Translations under genes and position numbers: made by a program
Notes under the pieces: generated by a model
Database searches by the model: none
Told to the model about the DNA's origin: nothing
The model's input: only the letters and a program-made list of their open reading frames with translations
Origin: CAYNWT01 sp964450955
GTDB lineage: Bacteria; Planctomycetota; Planctomycetia; Planctomycetales; Planctomycetaceae
Length of the DNA stretch: 64,000 nucleotides
Direction of reading: 5' to 3'
NCBI GenBank assembly: GCA_964450955.1
Contig: CAYVFI010000001.1
Coordinates: forward strand, 248,001 to 312,000
In this document: in pieces, positions 5,931-15,054 of the stretch
How positions within the stretch are numbered: the first letter of the stretch is position 1
How the letters are laid out: each line of letters starts with the position of its first letter

Positions 5931-8465
5931 ATGAGTCGAATCAATGTAATCAAGTTTTCACTCACCAAAGACCCGGATGTCAAAGTTGCCGTCCACCGCG
6001 CTCGACTACTGGCGACGCTGGCCGGACTTTCTGATCGTCGCAGACAAGCCTTCAGCCGCGCGGTCCGGGAGGTGGCGAAGAATGGTGTCCAGCATGCAAC
6101 GGGAGTTTCGGTGTCGTTCGCGATCTGTAGCGAACCCCGTCCACTGCTGGTTGCAGCAGTCTCTGACCAGGAGCCGCTGACTCAGCATCTTGAACAACTC
6201 ATCAAGTCTCCAATCACCAGAGATTGCGGCTTAAAGCTGGCCCAAACCGTCGCTGACGAACTGAGTGTGGCAGCCAATGATGAGGGCAAGGTGATCTCAA
6301 TTCTCATGGACGCACCTGACGTCGATGGGATTGATGAAGCGACCGTCGCCGAGTGGGTTCTGATTCTCAAGTCGCGGAACTCTCAGGACGCTTTGGTTGC
6401 AACAGAAAAACGCAGCCGCGAACTCGCTTCACAACTTGCGGCCATCCAGCGTCAGCGATCGGAACTCGAAGCCGAGTTGCTGGAAGCCAAGTCGATGAAT
6501 GAAACGCTCACGCTCCTGTCGCTTGTCGCAAGCAAGACAGACAACGCCGTTGTCATTATGGACCACGTCGGGCACACCACGTGGGTCAACGACGCGTTCA
6601 TTCGTATGACTGGTTTCGCTCTTGCAGACGTGAATGGCGAGAGGCCTGACGCGATCCTCGCAGGTGGCGAAACCGACGCTGACGCGCTGAGTGAGATTGA
6701 TTCCGCTTTCGCGTTTGGTCGCGGCGTTGTTGAAGAGTTTCTTCAGTACCGCCGTGACGGTTCGACCAGTTGGATCTCACTTAGCCTGACGCCAATCCAC
6801 GACGACACTGGCGAAGTCAGCCGCTGGATTGGAATTGGCACGGACATTACCCGGCGACGCGAAGCCCAACAGGCACTTGAAGACGCACGGTCATCTGCCG
6901 AGAACGCAAGCCGACTCAAGGGTGAGTTTCTCGCCAACATGAGCCACGAGATTCGGACGCCAATGAACGCGATTCTTGGCATGACAGATCTTGCCCTTGG
7001 AACGCAACTGGATCTGGAACAACTCGAGTACCTTCAGACAGTCAAACAGTCTGCCGAATCGTTGCTGGAACTCCTGAACGACATTCTCGACCTGTCGCGA
7101 ATCGAATCTGGTCGCATGGATATCGACGCTGTTCCGTTTCATTTGCCGACTTTGCTGGATGATGTCATCAAGCCACTGCGGTTCGTGGCGAAGACCAAAC
7201 GTCTTGAAGTCACGGCGGCCACCGAAGTCTCGAACGAATGGATCATCGGAGACCCTCTCCGCGTGCGGCAGGTCTTGGTGAACCTGATTGGCAACGCGAT
7301 CAAGTTCACTACGGATGGCAGTGTCGACGTCCGCGTCGAGGAGACCCCGGGCGACTCCCATGGCTTATCGCGGTTTGAGTTTTCGGTTCGAGACACTGGA
7401 GTTGGTATCCCGGACTCGAAGCTCCATCACATTTTCGACGCGTTTACCCAGGCGGACACATCGACAACGCGGCAGTTTGGCGGCACAGGTCTGGGGCTCG
7501 CGATCTCGTCTGAGTTGCTGCAGTTAATGGGCGGGTCGATTGATGTCGAAAGCCAATCTGGCAAGGGCAGCTGCTTCCGCTTCACTCTTCCCGCCGGTAT
7601 CGCGGATCCGCAGGAGTTTGAACAAGTGAACGCAGCGGAAACGCAGATAGACCCCTCAACAGTCACCAACGAATCACTGCGAATTCTGGTCGCGGACGAC
7701 TATGAAGCGAATCGGGACCTGCTGAGCAAGATTCTCGAACGTCATGGCCACAGTGTCATCACCGCCAACGACGGACACGAGGCCCTCACCGAGTTCGATC
7801 GCGAACAGCCGGACGTGATCCTCATGGACATCCAAATGCCGGAACTCGACGGCTTCCAAACCACCGCCGCTATCCGAGCCCGCGAATTAGAAACCCAAAC
7901 CCACGTCCCCATCATCGCCGTGACAGCTCATTCCATGCGAGGCGACCGCGAAGCCTGTCTCGCCGCCGGCATGGACGCCTATCTGTCCAAGCCCGTGAAA
8001 GCCGCGGAGGTTCTCACCCTGATCGACAGCCTCAGTGATAACCAGGTCAACGTCTCCCCAGCCGCCACAACCTCGACAGGCTATGTTTTCGCCGAAGAAC
8101 AAACAGCGGCGGTTCCGCAGGACCAACAACCCCAAACCGACCGATTCGCCGAAGCCCTCGACCGCCTCGACGGAGACCGCGAGTTGTTACTCGACCAAAT
8201 GCAGTTCTTCCTCGACGGAGCCCCACCGCTACTCGACCAACTCTCAGCCGCCATCACTTCTAAGTCTGCCGACCCCGCCAAGCTCGCCGCCCACCGCCTC
8301 AAAAGCCTCTTTGCCACCTTCGACGACCACACAGCCGCGGAACTCTGTTCCAAGCTGGAACATGCAGCAGCCCGCGATGAGTTCGATGGCTCAGATGTGC
8401 CAGCCCTCAAACGACGAACGGCAGAACTGATTGCCAACATAGGAGCATTCCGAGATCGTGAGTGA
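5931..8465 (+). CDS. Hybrid sensor histidine kinase with PAS, REC and HPt domains
   Basis: An 844-residue cytosolic multi-domain phosphorelay protein. In order: an N-terminal GHKL/anti-sigma-like ATPase (about 1-140, helix with AVREVAKNGVQHA), a coiled coil (150-190), PAS/PAC (190-310), HisKA with phosphoacceptor H339 in NMSHEIRTPMN, HATPase (about 420-560, GTGLGLAIS present), REC (571-690, acceptor D633 in LMDIQMPELDG) and HPt (730-840, H788 in AAHRLK). No transmembrane segment is visible. It may feed the sigma54 response regulator at 15055-16491, but this is inference. Codon third positions become strikingly C-rich after about 7850. Confidence 0.92.
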   Translation: MSRINVIKFSLTKDPDVKVAVHRARLLATLAGLSDRRRQAFSRAVREVAKNGVQHATGVSVSFAICSEPRPLLVAAVSDQEPLTQHLEQLIKSPITRDCGLKLAQTVADELSVAANDEGKVISILMDAPDVDGIDEATVAEWVLILKSRNSQDALVATEKRSRELASQLAAIQRQRSELEAELLEAKSMNETLTLLSLVASKTDNAVVIMDHVGHTTWVNDAFIRMTGFALADVNGERPDAILAGGETDADALSEIDSAFAFGRGVVEEFLQYRRDGSTSWISLSLTPIHDDTGEVSRWIGIGTDITRRREAQQALEDARSSAENASRLKGEFLANMSHEIRTPMNAILGMTDLALGTQLDLEQLEYLQTVKQSAESLLELLNDILDLSRIESGRMDIDAVPFHLPTLLDDVIKPLRFVAKTKRLEVTAATEVSNEWIIGDPLRVRQVLVNLIGNAIKFTTDGSVDVRVEETPGDSHGLSRFEFSVRDTGVGIPDSKLHHIFDAFTQADTSTTRQFGGTGLGLAISSELLQLMGGSIDVESQSGKGSCFRFTLPAGIADPQEFEQVNAAETQIDPSTVTNESLRILVADDYEANRDLLSKILERHGHSVITANDGHEALTEFDREQPDVILMDIQMPELDGFQTTAAIRARELETQTHVPIIAVTAHSMRGDREACLAAGMDAYLSKPVKAAEVLTLIDSLSDNQVNVSPAATTSTGYVFAEEQTAAVPQDQQPQTDRFAEALDRLDGDRELLLDQMQFFLDGAPPLLDQLSAAITSKSADPAKLAAHRLKSLFATFDDHTAAELCSKLEHAAARDEFDGSDVPALKRRTAELIANIGAFRDRE

Positions 8466-8556
8466 CTAATGGGTCCGCTGTGCGGACCGGCTCTTGGCAT
8501 TCGCTGGGCACGTGTTAGATACTCATGAAGGTGAGGAGACCAGCATCTATCAGCTG

Positions 8557-9522
8557 TCAAGCTGCCTTGGTTTGATCGAGCGTCAGCGCATGCGCCACGA
8601 TCACCTCACCAAGCGCACGCGCAATTGGTGGAGGCACGGCATTTCCGACTTGCCTCGCCCGCGACCACAGGCTCCCGTGAAACTTGTACCCAACGGGAAA
8701 TCCCTGCAAGACCGCAGCTTCTCGAATCGTGATTGCACGATCGTACTCGGGGTGTCCGAAACGCCCGTTTGAAAATGAGATGCACTTTGTAGTGATGGTT
8801 GGTGCCGGTTGATCCCAACTCATTCGTGCGTAGCTGTCGCAGAATGACGAGTCCTTACTTCGACTACTTTCACCAGGGCAAAGGCTGCGAATACGCTGTA
8901 GATTGTCCGCGCCAAGGGTGAGACCTTCATGATTGGTTAGTCGGGGGTTCTGATCAGGGAAACTACCGATTGCGTCGCGAACAGTACGCACTCGCTTGGA
9001 CCGTGGCTGCGGTAGTGCAACCTTTTCTCGCGATGCGATGACAATCATCCGGCGTCGCTGCTGTGGCACACCAAAATCAACAGCCCTCAATACGCCAAAT
9101 GTGACGACGTATCCCAGATCCCGCAGCGACTTTAGGAGGTAACTCCAGGCTGCGGTACGCCTCCTGATGGCCGGGACGTTCTCGAAAACCACGTATGCCG
9201 GAAGAGCCCATTGGACTACCCCAACGTACGGGCGCAAGCCATGCGGCTTACCCTTGGCGTTACGATTGAGTCTGCTAAAGAGTTGACAGGGTGGGCCGCC
9301 GGCCAGCACGCACCGCGTCGGGTCCGGGACCTGAGAGAACAGTTCATCCAGTGGGACGTCTTCAAGCCGTTTCTGATGGAATCGGATCCCCGGTAGATTC
9401 CTCTCATAGGTAACCTTGCAGTCAGCAGATGCGTCAACTGCTGCGCGAACATTGAGGCCTGAGAGCGATAGCCCGAGACTGAGTCCACCGGCGCCGCAAT
9501 ACACGTCAACGCAATCAAGCAT
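8557..9522 (-). CDS. DNA (cytosine-5) methyltransferase
   Basis: A 321-residue m5C methyltransferase, about the size of M.HhaI. Motif I is DVYCGAGGLSLG (7-17), motif IV GGPPCQLFS with catalytic C79, motif VI FENV (113-116), motif VIII QQRRR (about 154), motif IX IREAAVLQGFP and motif X QVGNAVPP (about 291-298). The target-recognition region between VIII and IX is short. The ATG at 9522 starts directly at motif I and overlaps the stop of the upstream ATPase gene by 8 nt, so the two form one transcription unit. No restriction endonuclease of known type is adjacent. Confidence 0.94.
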   Translation of the reverse strand: MLDCVDVYCGAGGLSLGLSLSGLNVRAAVDASADCKVTYERNLPGIRFHQKRLEDVPLDELFSQVPDPTRCVLAGGPPCQLFSRLNRNAKGKPHGLRPYVGVVQWALPAYVVFENVPAIRRRTAAWSYLLKSLRDLGYVVTFGVLRAVDFGVPQQRRRMIVIASREKVALPQPRSKRVRTVRDAIGSFPDQNPRLTNHEGLTLGADNLQRIRSLCPGESSRSKDSSFCDSYARMSWDQPAPTITTKCISFSNGRFGHPEYDRAITIREAAVLQGFPVGYKFHGSLWSRARQVGNAVPPPIARALGEVIVAHALTLDQTKAA

Positions 9523-11380
9523 TTGCCAGTCCCTCCAGCAACGCCTTGACCGCCTGAAACTCATTTCCTTGTTCGTTACAGAACCTCGCAATGAACATTT
9601 CGTGAACAGTGCGAATGTCAGCCGCGTCAGTAGCTTCCGCCGTAGACCGGACTGCGCGCGTGAGTATGTCAAATCGCTTCTTGACGTCCGTTTCGGCCAG
9701 GATTGAATCGAATTCCTTGGCCGGCGCGAATAGCTGCAGTAATTGTTTCGCTGTGCCGTCGTCCCAAAGGACGGACTCAGGCGTGTGAAATGGAAGGCAG
9801 TGGAAGCGACTGTTTACGAAGTCAATGTAGTCAACTCGCAACTGCCGTTTGGCCGCGTCGACCATATTGGAATCCTGCCGGAACTTCAGATCAATTCCAA
9901 CTTCGTCCGTCAACAACTTGTGAACCTCATCTGCAGTTGTGTCGATGGCAACGGCAGCTTTCTCGATTGGACCACACGTATCTTCTTTGTCACCATCGAA
10001 TACGAAGTGCACGTTCCGATCCTGGTCCAGCATGGTTGTGGCAGCCTCTTGCTTCATCCCAGACTCCCCGCCCGGGCGAAATGTGACAGAAAACTGTGAT
10101 GCGAAGGCGCTACCGATCTTCTGCGCAACGCCAACTATCAAGGATTGTGCCAGACTATCTTCAACGACTATCTCGATAGTGTTCTCAGCTGGATGGCCGA
10201 GCTCATAGAATGCTTCATCAGCCGAAACGTCACTGGCAACTGTGACAGTCCCATGCCCATCCAGCGTTAAGACTCGGACGGCTTCGCGAGGGAGGTGGCG
10301 AACGAATGCTGGCGAGTGTGTGGAAACAACGATCTGGAGCCGTTTTTCGCGGACCTTCTTCAGTAAGTACCGCAGCAGTTCTTGTTGGGCGCCTGGATGT
10401 AGAGAGGTTTCCGGCTCATCCAAAAGAAACAAGGCCGAATCGTTAGATGAAGAAATCTTGTGGACCAGTCTCGCTACCGCCGATTCACCACTACCCGCAA
10501 ACGCCTCCGAGTATTCCAACCCTGCAGCCTTAAAGAATACAGACGTAGCCCATGACTCATAAAACTTGTGTTCAACCAATGCACCAAAGTCGTAACCGCG
10601 GCCAATGATTCGACTGATCTCTGCAATCTCCTCCTGATCGAATACGACACGTTTCTTATGCAATGGCCCGTGGGCACTCTTAATCGTCTTGCCCTCGACG
10701 AGGACCCGCCGCAGGCGTTTCGATCGGATTCGGAGGTAGTCCTGGATTCTGGGATTTCGCCGTCGAGACCTTGGGATGCGGCCTTGAAGTTCCTGCCAGC
10801 GACGGGATTTCTGGACGGTTCGTAAAACCGCCTTATTCTCGCCGGCAAAGTAAAAGCATCGGTCGAATGCGTTAATCTGAGTCTTGAAGTTCAGGTAGTA
10901 CGCTCGGACGGGAATCACAGGATGCCGATCGTCACGATCGCCCATCCCGTAGGCTTCAATTGGCCGACTCGGTTCCCAGTAGTCGGGGTCTCCGGCTCGT
11001 CGAATTCGCGTCTTTACAGCTCGCTTTTTCTGACCGTCGCCGTCGTCGTATCCATACCAAAAAGCAGCCTTGTACTCGCTGGGGAGATTTCGCCCCGGAG
11101 CATCTTCAGCGTCGAGTGGATCCACGGCAGTTCCGAACCACCAGTTCCCGGGACTCGTATTCCGAGGGGCTCCTGCAAGAGCGTGCAGCAGCGATGTCTT
11201 TCCAGTGCCGTTTTGGCCGACGATTACGGTAAGAGGAAAATCGAAGGTAATCCGGAGGTCGGTCTGAAAGCTTCGGTAGAGCGGAAACTGCATGAAGTTG
11301 ATAAACGGGCGGAACTGGCCGCCGCGTTTCATCCCGCCGACTTGGTGCACCAACTGGTTGATTTCTGAAACTGTCGACAT
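9515..11380 (-). CDS. OLD-like AAA ATPase with C-terminal TOPRIM-like region
   Basis: A 621-residue SMC/ABC-like ATPase. Walker A is GQNGTGKTS at about 55-63, an ABC-signature-like GSGES near 300, Walker B LFLLDEPETSLHP near 320, and an H-loop VSTHSP near 355. After the ATPase comes a region with IVVED (about 403) and FDGDKED (about 463), an E...DxD arrangement like the TOPRIM nuclease of OLD-family proteins. Known relatives act in phage defence or DNA processing. The ATG at 11380 is preferred over an upstream TTG at 11431. Overlap with the m5C methyltransferase suggests a two-gene defence or modification system. Confidence 0.85.
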   Translation of the reverse strand: MSTVSEINQLVHQVGGMKRGGQFRPFINFMQFPLYRSFQTDLRITFDFPLTVIVGQNGTGKTSLLHALAGAPRNTSPGNWWFGTAVDPLDAEDAPGRNLPSEYKAAFWYGYDDGDGQKKRAVKTRIRRAGDPDYWEPSRPIEAYGMGDRDDRHPVIPVRAYYLNFKTQINAFDRCFYFAGENKAVLRTVQKSRRWQELQGRIPRSRRRNPRIQDYLRIRSKRLRRVLVEGKTIKSAHGPLHKKRVVFDQEEIAEISRIIGRGYDFGALVEHKFYESWATSVFFKAAGLEYSEAFAGSGESAVARLVHKISSSNDSALFLLDEPETSLHPGAQQELLRYLLKKVREKRLQIVVSTHSPAFVRHLPREAVRVLTLDGHGTVTVASDVSADEAFYELGHPAENTIEIVVEDSLAQSLIVGVAQKIGSAFASQFSVTFRPGGESGMKQEAATTMLDQDRNVHFVFDGDKEDTCGPIEKAAVAIDTTADEVHKLLTDEVGIDLKFRQDSNMVDAAKRQLRVDYIDFVNSRFHCLPFHTPESVLWDDGTAKQLLQLFAPAKEFDSILAETDVKKRFDILTRAVRSTAEATDAADIRTVHEMFIARFCNEQGNEFQAVKALLEGLANA

Positions 11381-11570
11381 TGGATGGATCCCGCCATTCT
11401 CTTGTCGATCTATCGTCTGAATGAGGTTCAATGCAGCAGGCGCAGTCTGGCCATACGGGTTGCAGTGACTGCGAGGAATGGCCGGGAAGCGCCCCTTCGT
11501 TTCCGAGTCTCCGGAACCCCAACTGCTGACTCTCTTTGGTCCACGCGGTGGACCCTACAGGCTGTCGCTA

Positions 11571-12557
11571 CTAGCCCTGCCACCCATCCACGATCTTCGA
11601 GACGAAGTCTCGATCGTAAAGCCGATGCGAGTCGAATAAGCCGCCGGTGCTGAAGACGTTCATCTCGATGATCTTCGATCCGACCAAGTCAATACCTGCG
11701 AGAGTTACGCCGTGCGACTTCAAGTACTGGGCTGCGTGGCGTGTGGCTGCGAGCATCTCCGGGGTTGGCTCGATGGCTTGAGCTGTTCCTCCTGCGTGTA
11801 AGTTTCCGCGGAAGTCGCCGGCGGCAGGAACGCGGTGGATGGCAGCGAACGCTCCGTCGATTTCCAGTGGCTCGCCGTCGAAGACAACGAAACGGATGTC
11901 GCCGGGCTGATCCCAGGGAACGAATTCCTGACAGATGACCGGCCCCAACTTTACCAGGTCTCGCACCGTGGCCTGGTCGTCGTCAGTGATTGAAGCCGAG
12001 AGCTTGAATACGTTTTGACCGCGAGAGCCCACGACGGGTTTAACGACACACTCGCCGTGAAGACCGGCGATGAAACTCAGCAATACGTCAGGAGATGTGG
12101 AGACCATCCCGCGCGGACGATGCTCGGGGGACAATGCGAACAACGAAGACTTTGCCGCCAACCGCGCGAGTTGTGACGGGCTGTTTGTGACTCGGATTCC
12201 GATTGAGTCAACGGCTGTCAGGGCAAACAGAAGTTGTTCGTGTTCGGTTCGACGATCCGGATCGCGGCCGGGATTCGTTCGCAGGACCACACGGTCGGCA
12301 TGCGAGAGTTCGATTCGCTGAGTTGGCTGCGTTTCGAGGCCGACGACGTCCTCCGATGACTCCATCGGTGATGTGACCCTGGTCGCCATAGCAGAACAGC
12401 GAACACTGTAGTCACTGTCCTGAAGGACGATGTCAATCGTCTCCAGTTCCGCAACGAAGACGTCTGCGTCTCGTCGAGAAAGCTCGGCGATCAGCATGGC
12501 TGTCGTTTGACGCGGCTTGAGTTCTTCAAGTCGATTGATGATGACCAATACCTGCAC
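11571..12557 (-). CDS. GshB-like ATP-grasp ligase (second paralogue)
   Basis: A 328-residue protein with the glutathione-synthetase-type ATP-grasp fold: VVKPVVGSRGQNVF, CQEFVPWDQPGDIRFVV, RVPAAGDFRGNLHAGG and IIEMNVFSTGG, the last holding metal ligands. It should ligate a carboxylate to an amine of unknown identity. Start is a GTG at 12557 with TAGGTG about 7 nt upstream, 7 nt beyond the stop of the AspA/AstE-like gene; the longer frame would run back into that gene. It is the last gene of the regulator-ATP-grasp-hydrolase operon and a paralogue of 1789-2802. Confidence 0.85.
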   Translation of the reverse strand: MQVLVIINRLEELKPRQTTAMLIAELSRRDADVFVAELETIDIVLQDSDYSVRCSAMATRVTSPMESSEDVVGLETQPTQRIELSHADRVVLRTNPGRDPDRRTEHEQLLFALTAVDSIGIRVTNSPSQLARLAAKSSLFALSPEHRPRGMVSTSPDVLLSFIAGLHGECVVKPVVGSRGQNVFKLSASITDDDQATVRDLVKLGPVICQEFVPWDQPGDIRFVVFDGEPLEIDGAFAAIHRVPAAGDFRGNLHAGGTAQAIEPTPEMLAATRHAAQYLKSHGVTLAGIDLVGSKIIEMNVFSTGGLFDSHRLYDRDFVSKIVDGWQG

Positions 12558-12564
12558 GATGCAC

Positions 12565-13566
12565 CTACGCGTTCGGATCGAAGACGCCGTCTTGATCAAG
12601 GCGGCCAAGGTGCAAAATTCTCGCACCTGTTTGACTCACAGGGTTGATACTGCGACCGATCACCACACCGTCTTCGGGTGCCGTGTACTCTCTCGTAAGG
12701 TCACCGAAGACGCTGTATTGCCGTGCAATGATCTCGCCTTTCTTCACTCGGTCGGTGACGTCCGGCAACACGTTCAGGAAGCCGCCTCGGTCCGTGTAAA
12801 TCCAGAACGAATGGTCGCACACGATTGGCGGCGGAGCTTCGACAGGTTTCCGTGGCGGCAGCATCTCCAAAGCGGAGAGGATTCGGAGTACGCCCGTAAG
12901 CGAACGCTTGATAGACGTTGGCTGGAACCGATGTGGGTCGCGAATCTCTACGGTCACTGCAGGCACTCCCCGCTCGGCAACCGCTCCTCGCATTGTGTAG
13001 TCGGATGGTGGGTCGTGCAAAATAATCTGCGGCTTGAGTAGCGTTGCCATCATGCCGGTTTTTTCGTTCGACATGTCGGCTCGAACGTACAGCGAGTTCA
13101 CGCGACCGAAACTTGCCGTGTGCAAATCGACGAGGAAGTCGAACCGATCGACGATGGTACTCATCAGACCATACGCATACGCCTGCGACACGTTCCCGCC
13201 ACGTTTGCCTGGCATGATGTGGTTCAGGTCTTTGCCGTCGGTGAACTCGCGCTGCTCTGCCAGCAATCCGGGAATGTTGGCTACGATTACGGCCACGATC
13301 GTCCCTTTGAGACGACTCAGGTTCACCTTCCGCACAAGTTCGTGCAGCAACGGAATCCCGTTCAGTTCGTTGCCGTGCAGAGCCGCGGTGATGCCGAAGA
13401 CTGGTCCCGGATGCTTACCTCGCGCAACCACCACAGGAACGCGAACCGGCGCGCCGAAACCGTTCTGGGCGACTTCAACCAGCAACCGAGTTCGGCTGTT
13501 GATCGGCCAGTCTTCGACTTTTAGTTGTTCGACTTCGTGAGGTTTTGGTTCGTCGGGAGTCGTCAC
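12565..13566 (-). CDS. Succinylglutamate desuccinylase/aspartoacylase-family metallo-hydrolase
   Basis: A 333-residue M14-like zinc enzyme. The zinc site is visible as H64-G-N-E67 and H149 in VDLHTA; DLNHIMPG near 115 corresponds to the DLNR-FPG substrate motif, and E207 in TVEIRD fits the catalytic glutamate. The C-terminal 100 residues form a second, barrel-like domain typical of the family. It would cleave an N-acyl or amide bond of an acidic amino-acid derivative. It overlaps the upstream ATP-grasp gene by 4 nt (ATGA) and precedes the second ATP-grasp by 7 nt, so the three enzymes are probably made together. Confidence 0.88.
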   Translation of the reverse strand: MTTPDEPKPHEVEQLKVEDWPINSRTRLLVEVAQNGFGAPVRVPVVVARGKHPGPVFGITAALHGNELNGIPLLHELVRKVNLSRLKGTIVAVIVANIPGLLAEQREFTDGKDLNHIMPGKRGGNVSQAYAYGLMSTIVDRFDFLVDLHTASFGRVNSLYVRADMSNEKTGMMATLLKPQIILHDPPSDYTMRGAVAERGVPAVTVEIRDPHRFQPTSIKRSLTGVLRILSALEMLPPRKPVEAPPPIVCDHSFWIYTDRGGFLNVLPDVTDRVKKGEIIARQYSVFGDLTREYTAPEDGVVIGRSINPVSQTGARILHLGRLDQDGVFDPNA

Positions 13567-15002
13567 GGGCGGATCTCAGCGGCAAGGCGTTTGTCTGGGT
13601 TGATGGACAGGAACAGCCGACGGCGAAACTTGCCTTTGGTCGTCACCAGTCCTTTTGCCATCGAGTCGATCGCTGCGATCGACATGACGGTTTGGATGTA
13701 GGATTCGATGAGGTCGTCGAGCCCCAGCCCGAGTCGATTGAAGTCGCGACTATCGACCAGCAGTAGTCGCTCAGGCTGTGTGGTAAAGGAACCGTCTGCC
13801 TGCTTCACGGACAAGTTGGTTCCCAGCATGTCCCACGATGGTTCGTCAGGGCTCAGCGTCGTACGAAGCGGTTTCCTGGCTCGTCGAGCGTAAACTGCGA
13901 CCGGTTTGAATCCGTCCGGACTCGCTGTCACCATGAATCGAATGTCGGCAACGTATAGATTCAGTCGTTTGTCCGGCATGGTGCCCACGTGAAATAACCG
14001 ACCGCTGCTGGTTTGAGAACTCCACTTGGAATTGCCAATAAGCGCCTGCACGATGAACTGATCGTAGGCATGTTCCTGGTCCATGAACGCGTCGAGTTCC
14101 GCCTGGCTGGTGATGGTGTAGACACCCTGGCCGGCGTTGGAGTACGGAACCTTGACCACCGCAACGCCACCCATTCGCTGTACCCACAAGGGGACTTCCT
14201 CGAGCGATACGTCCCAGATGGTCTCCGGCGTGTTGATTTGCAGACCGTCTCCGCGGTGAGCCGCGTTGTAGATGTCGTATGCCTTGGACGCGACAAGTTT
14301 ATTGCGACCACCGGCGAGGCAAATTAGCACGGGGTTGTAAATCATGGTCTTCGACAACGGCGGGATACGAGACCACGGTTGCTGCGTGACATACCGAAAC
14401 GCGCCGCGTATCGGTACCCACTCACCGTTGGCTCGTACCTCAAGCACACCGGTTTCTGTCATCCGTGCATCGGGGTCGGGGTCATCGGCATGCCATGGTA
14501 CGAGGTGAACGTTCTCGTTCGCGAGTGTCGCAAGAGTCGCCGCGTAGCCTGAATTCTCCATGAAGTTCTTGTCGTAGAGCACCGCTAGTTCACCAGGTGG
14601 GAGTCCTTTCCGCTTCTTTAGGAACGGTAGGAACGAGTGCTCAAGCACGGTTTGGTATCCCGCTTCCTCCTGAGCTTCATTGAGCCGCGGCATCGATTTC
14701 TGCCCGGATGGGCAAGAGTTCGTTTCAATCACGACCACGCGACGCAGACCTTCTTCGCTGGTCACGTGAATCAGGTCACAACCGCCCCAACGAAAGAATC
14801 GTGGAGGCGTCGCGAGCAACTGCTTTACGGCTTCGGGATCCGCTTCCGGATGCAGGTGACAAAACCGGCTGACGATTCGTTCGTTCCCAAGCTGGAGCAA
14901 ATGCCGGATCAGTGGATGAATCTGAGCGTTAAGCACTCGCGGGTAGAAGTGTGCTTCCGGCTCGAATGATCCCGGTTCTACAAGCGTTGAAGAAGCTTCC
15001 AA
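13563..15002 (-). CDS. Large ATP-grasp-type ligase
   Basis: A 479-residue protein I place in the ATP-grasp/amidoligase superfamily: GGCDLIHVTSEEG and IETNSCPSGQKSMP in the N-terminal half, then VAVVKVPYSNAGQGV (nucleotide-binding lysine strand), FIVQALIGNSKWS and DIRFMV in the C-terminal half. This order resembles circularly permuted or expanded ATP-grasps such as glutathionylspermidine-synthase-like enzymes, but the precise family is not identified. A TTG at 15002 is chosen because a strong AGGAG sits 7 nt upstream. A longer TTG start at 15074 would overlap the regulator gene. Confidence 0.65.
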   Translation of the reverse strand: MEASSTLVEPGSFEPEAHFYPRVLNAQIHPLIRHLLQLGNERIVSRFCHLHPEADPEAVKQLLATPPRFFRWGGCDLIHVTSEEGLRRVVVIETNSCPSGQKSMPRLNEAQEEAGYQTVLEHSFLPFLKKRKGLPPGELAVLYDKNFMENSGYAATLATLANENVHLVPWHADDPDPDARMTETGVLEVRANGEWVPIRGAFRYVTQQPWSRIPPLSKTMIYNPVLICLAGGRNKLVASKAYDIYNAAHRGDGLQINTPETIWDVSLEEVPLWVQRMGGVAVVKVPYSNAGQGVYTITSQAELDAFMDQEHAYDQFIVQALIGNSKWSSQTSSGRLFHVGTMPDKRLNLYVADIRFMVTASPDGFKPVAVYARRARKPLRTTLSPDEPSWDMLGTNLSVKQADGSFTTQPERLLLVDSRDFNRLGLGLDDLIESYIQTVMSIAAIDSMAKGLVTTKGKFRRRLFLSINPDKRLAAEIRP

Positions 15003-15009
15003 GGCAAAA

Positions 15010-15014
15010 CTCCT
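15010..15014 (-). promoter_or_regulatory. Shine-Dalgarno site that decides a TTG start
   Basis: AGGAG on the minus strand, 7 nt before the TTG at 15002. It is the only good ribosome-binding site in the 50 nt between the regulator stop codon and the ligase coding region. Confidence 0.65.
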
Positions 15015-15054
15015 GGCTAAAGCCAAACGTGTTTGTTTGAGTGGGGGCGAGCCT

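Noticed and set aside
8472..8488. GGTCCGC/GCGGACC hairpin as terminator of the hybrid kinase gene
   Set aside because: The 7-bp stem is real but has no T-run, so it is not called as a terminator.
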